Shown here one piece after another: positions 5,992 to 6,185 of a DNA stretch of 6,185 nucleotides. The stretch is from Kiritimatiellia bacterium. Lineage in GTDB: Bacteria; Verrucomicrobiota; Kiritimatiellia; SLAD01. The notes below the pieces were generated by a model. That model ran no database searches, had not been told where the DNA came from, and saw nothing but the letters and a program-made list of their open reading frames with translations. The stretch spans positions 1 to 6,185 of the forward strand of contig SLLF01000294.1 of NCBI GenBank assembly GCA_007134175.1, written 5' to 3'. Position numbers and translations under genes: made by a program. Each line of letters starts with the position of its first letter. Positions within the stretch are counted from its first letter, which is position 1.

Positions 5992-6185
5992 CTAAGGCCA
6001 TTCAGTAAATACCATATTGCTGCGTTCTCGTCCATTGGCCGAGGTCCAGGCGAACGCCACCCGCGTACCCGACGGGGGAATACGCAAACCATTGAAGCCA
6101 TTACGGATGTTACGCAGTTCCTTGACATCTTCGCCTCCGTCGGCAATAGACGCGAAACGTCCCCCCTGCCAGCGCACACCGTCCC
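5992..6185 (-). CDS. 3' end of an unidentified gene, cut by window edge
   Basis: The frame is open from the right edge to a TAG at 5994-5992. It encodes the last 63 or so residues of a protein that begins outside the window. A GTG at 6177 is in frame but is probably internal. The segment contains LRIPPSGTRVAFAW and ends in NMVFTEWP. The P-x-G-x-x-V/I-A-F pattern resembles the strand turns of WD40-like (TolB/PD40) beta-propeller repeats, but this is a weak resemblance and no family is claimed. Reasons to call it real: codon choice and composition match the neighbours, and the stop sits 14 bp before the M42 start, right at that gene's Shine-Dalgarno, as expected in an operon. A competing frame (6179-5982) overlaps the M42 Shine-Dalgarno and gives a less protein-like sequence. 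Confidence 0.6.
   Translation of the reverse strand, partial: DGVRWQGGRFASIADGGEDVKELRNIRNGFNGLRIPPSGTRVAFAWTSANGRERSNMVFTEWP

Noticed and set aside
5982..6179. Alternative minus-strand frame at the right edge, ending at 5982.
   Set aside because: It overlaps the M42 Shine-Dalgarno and reads less like a folded protein than the frame ending at 5992, whose stop is placed naturally before the M42 ribosome site.

Overview
The window looks like ordinary chromosomal DNA from a diderm (Gram-negative-type) bacterium that is moderately GC-rich. The main sign of an outer membrane is a protein with a signal peptide and a C-terminal beta-barrel ending in phenylalanine. The mevalonate-pathway decarboxylase at the left edge is a useful lineage clue, because most Gram-negative bacteria use the MEP pathway instead. 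Several groups keep the mevalonate route, including some gammaproteobacteria, myxobacteria and PVC-type bacteria. The window alone does not decide between them.

Layout from left to right. Positions 1-799 (+) hold the 3' part of a diphosphomevalonate decarboxylase gene (mvaD), cut by the window edge. Its end overlaps by 18 bp, tail to tail, with an outer-membrane protein gene on the minus strand (782-1942). That protein has a signal peptide, about 145 residues of proline-rich linker, and a C-terminal beta-barrel. A 192-bp divergent intergenic region (1943-2134) carries weak promoter candidates for both directions, a 16-bp dyad element and a strong Shine-Dalgarno. It leads into a complete acetyl-CoA synthetase gene (acs, 2135-4054, +). 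A 90-bp convergent gap contains a near-perfect small inverted repeat. The rest is a minus-strand gene cluster, read from right to left: the 3' end of an unidentified gene (5992 to the window end), an M42-family metallo-aminopeptidase (start revised to 5977, stop 4907), and a TrmJ-type tRNA 2'-O-methyltransferase (4894-4145). Gaps of 14 and 12 bp suggest one transcript.

Functionally, acs makes acetyl-CoA, which is the entry metabolite of the mevalonate pathway that mvaD belongs to. However, the two genes are separated by an oppositely oriented gene, and nothing here shows that they are co-regulated. The M42 peptidase and TrmJ are housekeeping-type functions. I found no mobile element, CRISPR array, tRNA or rRNA. 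I see no convincing new system. The items most worth a second look are the proline-linker/beta-barrel protein, the dyad in front of acs, and the unidentified truncated gene at the right edge.
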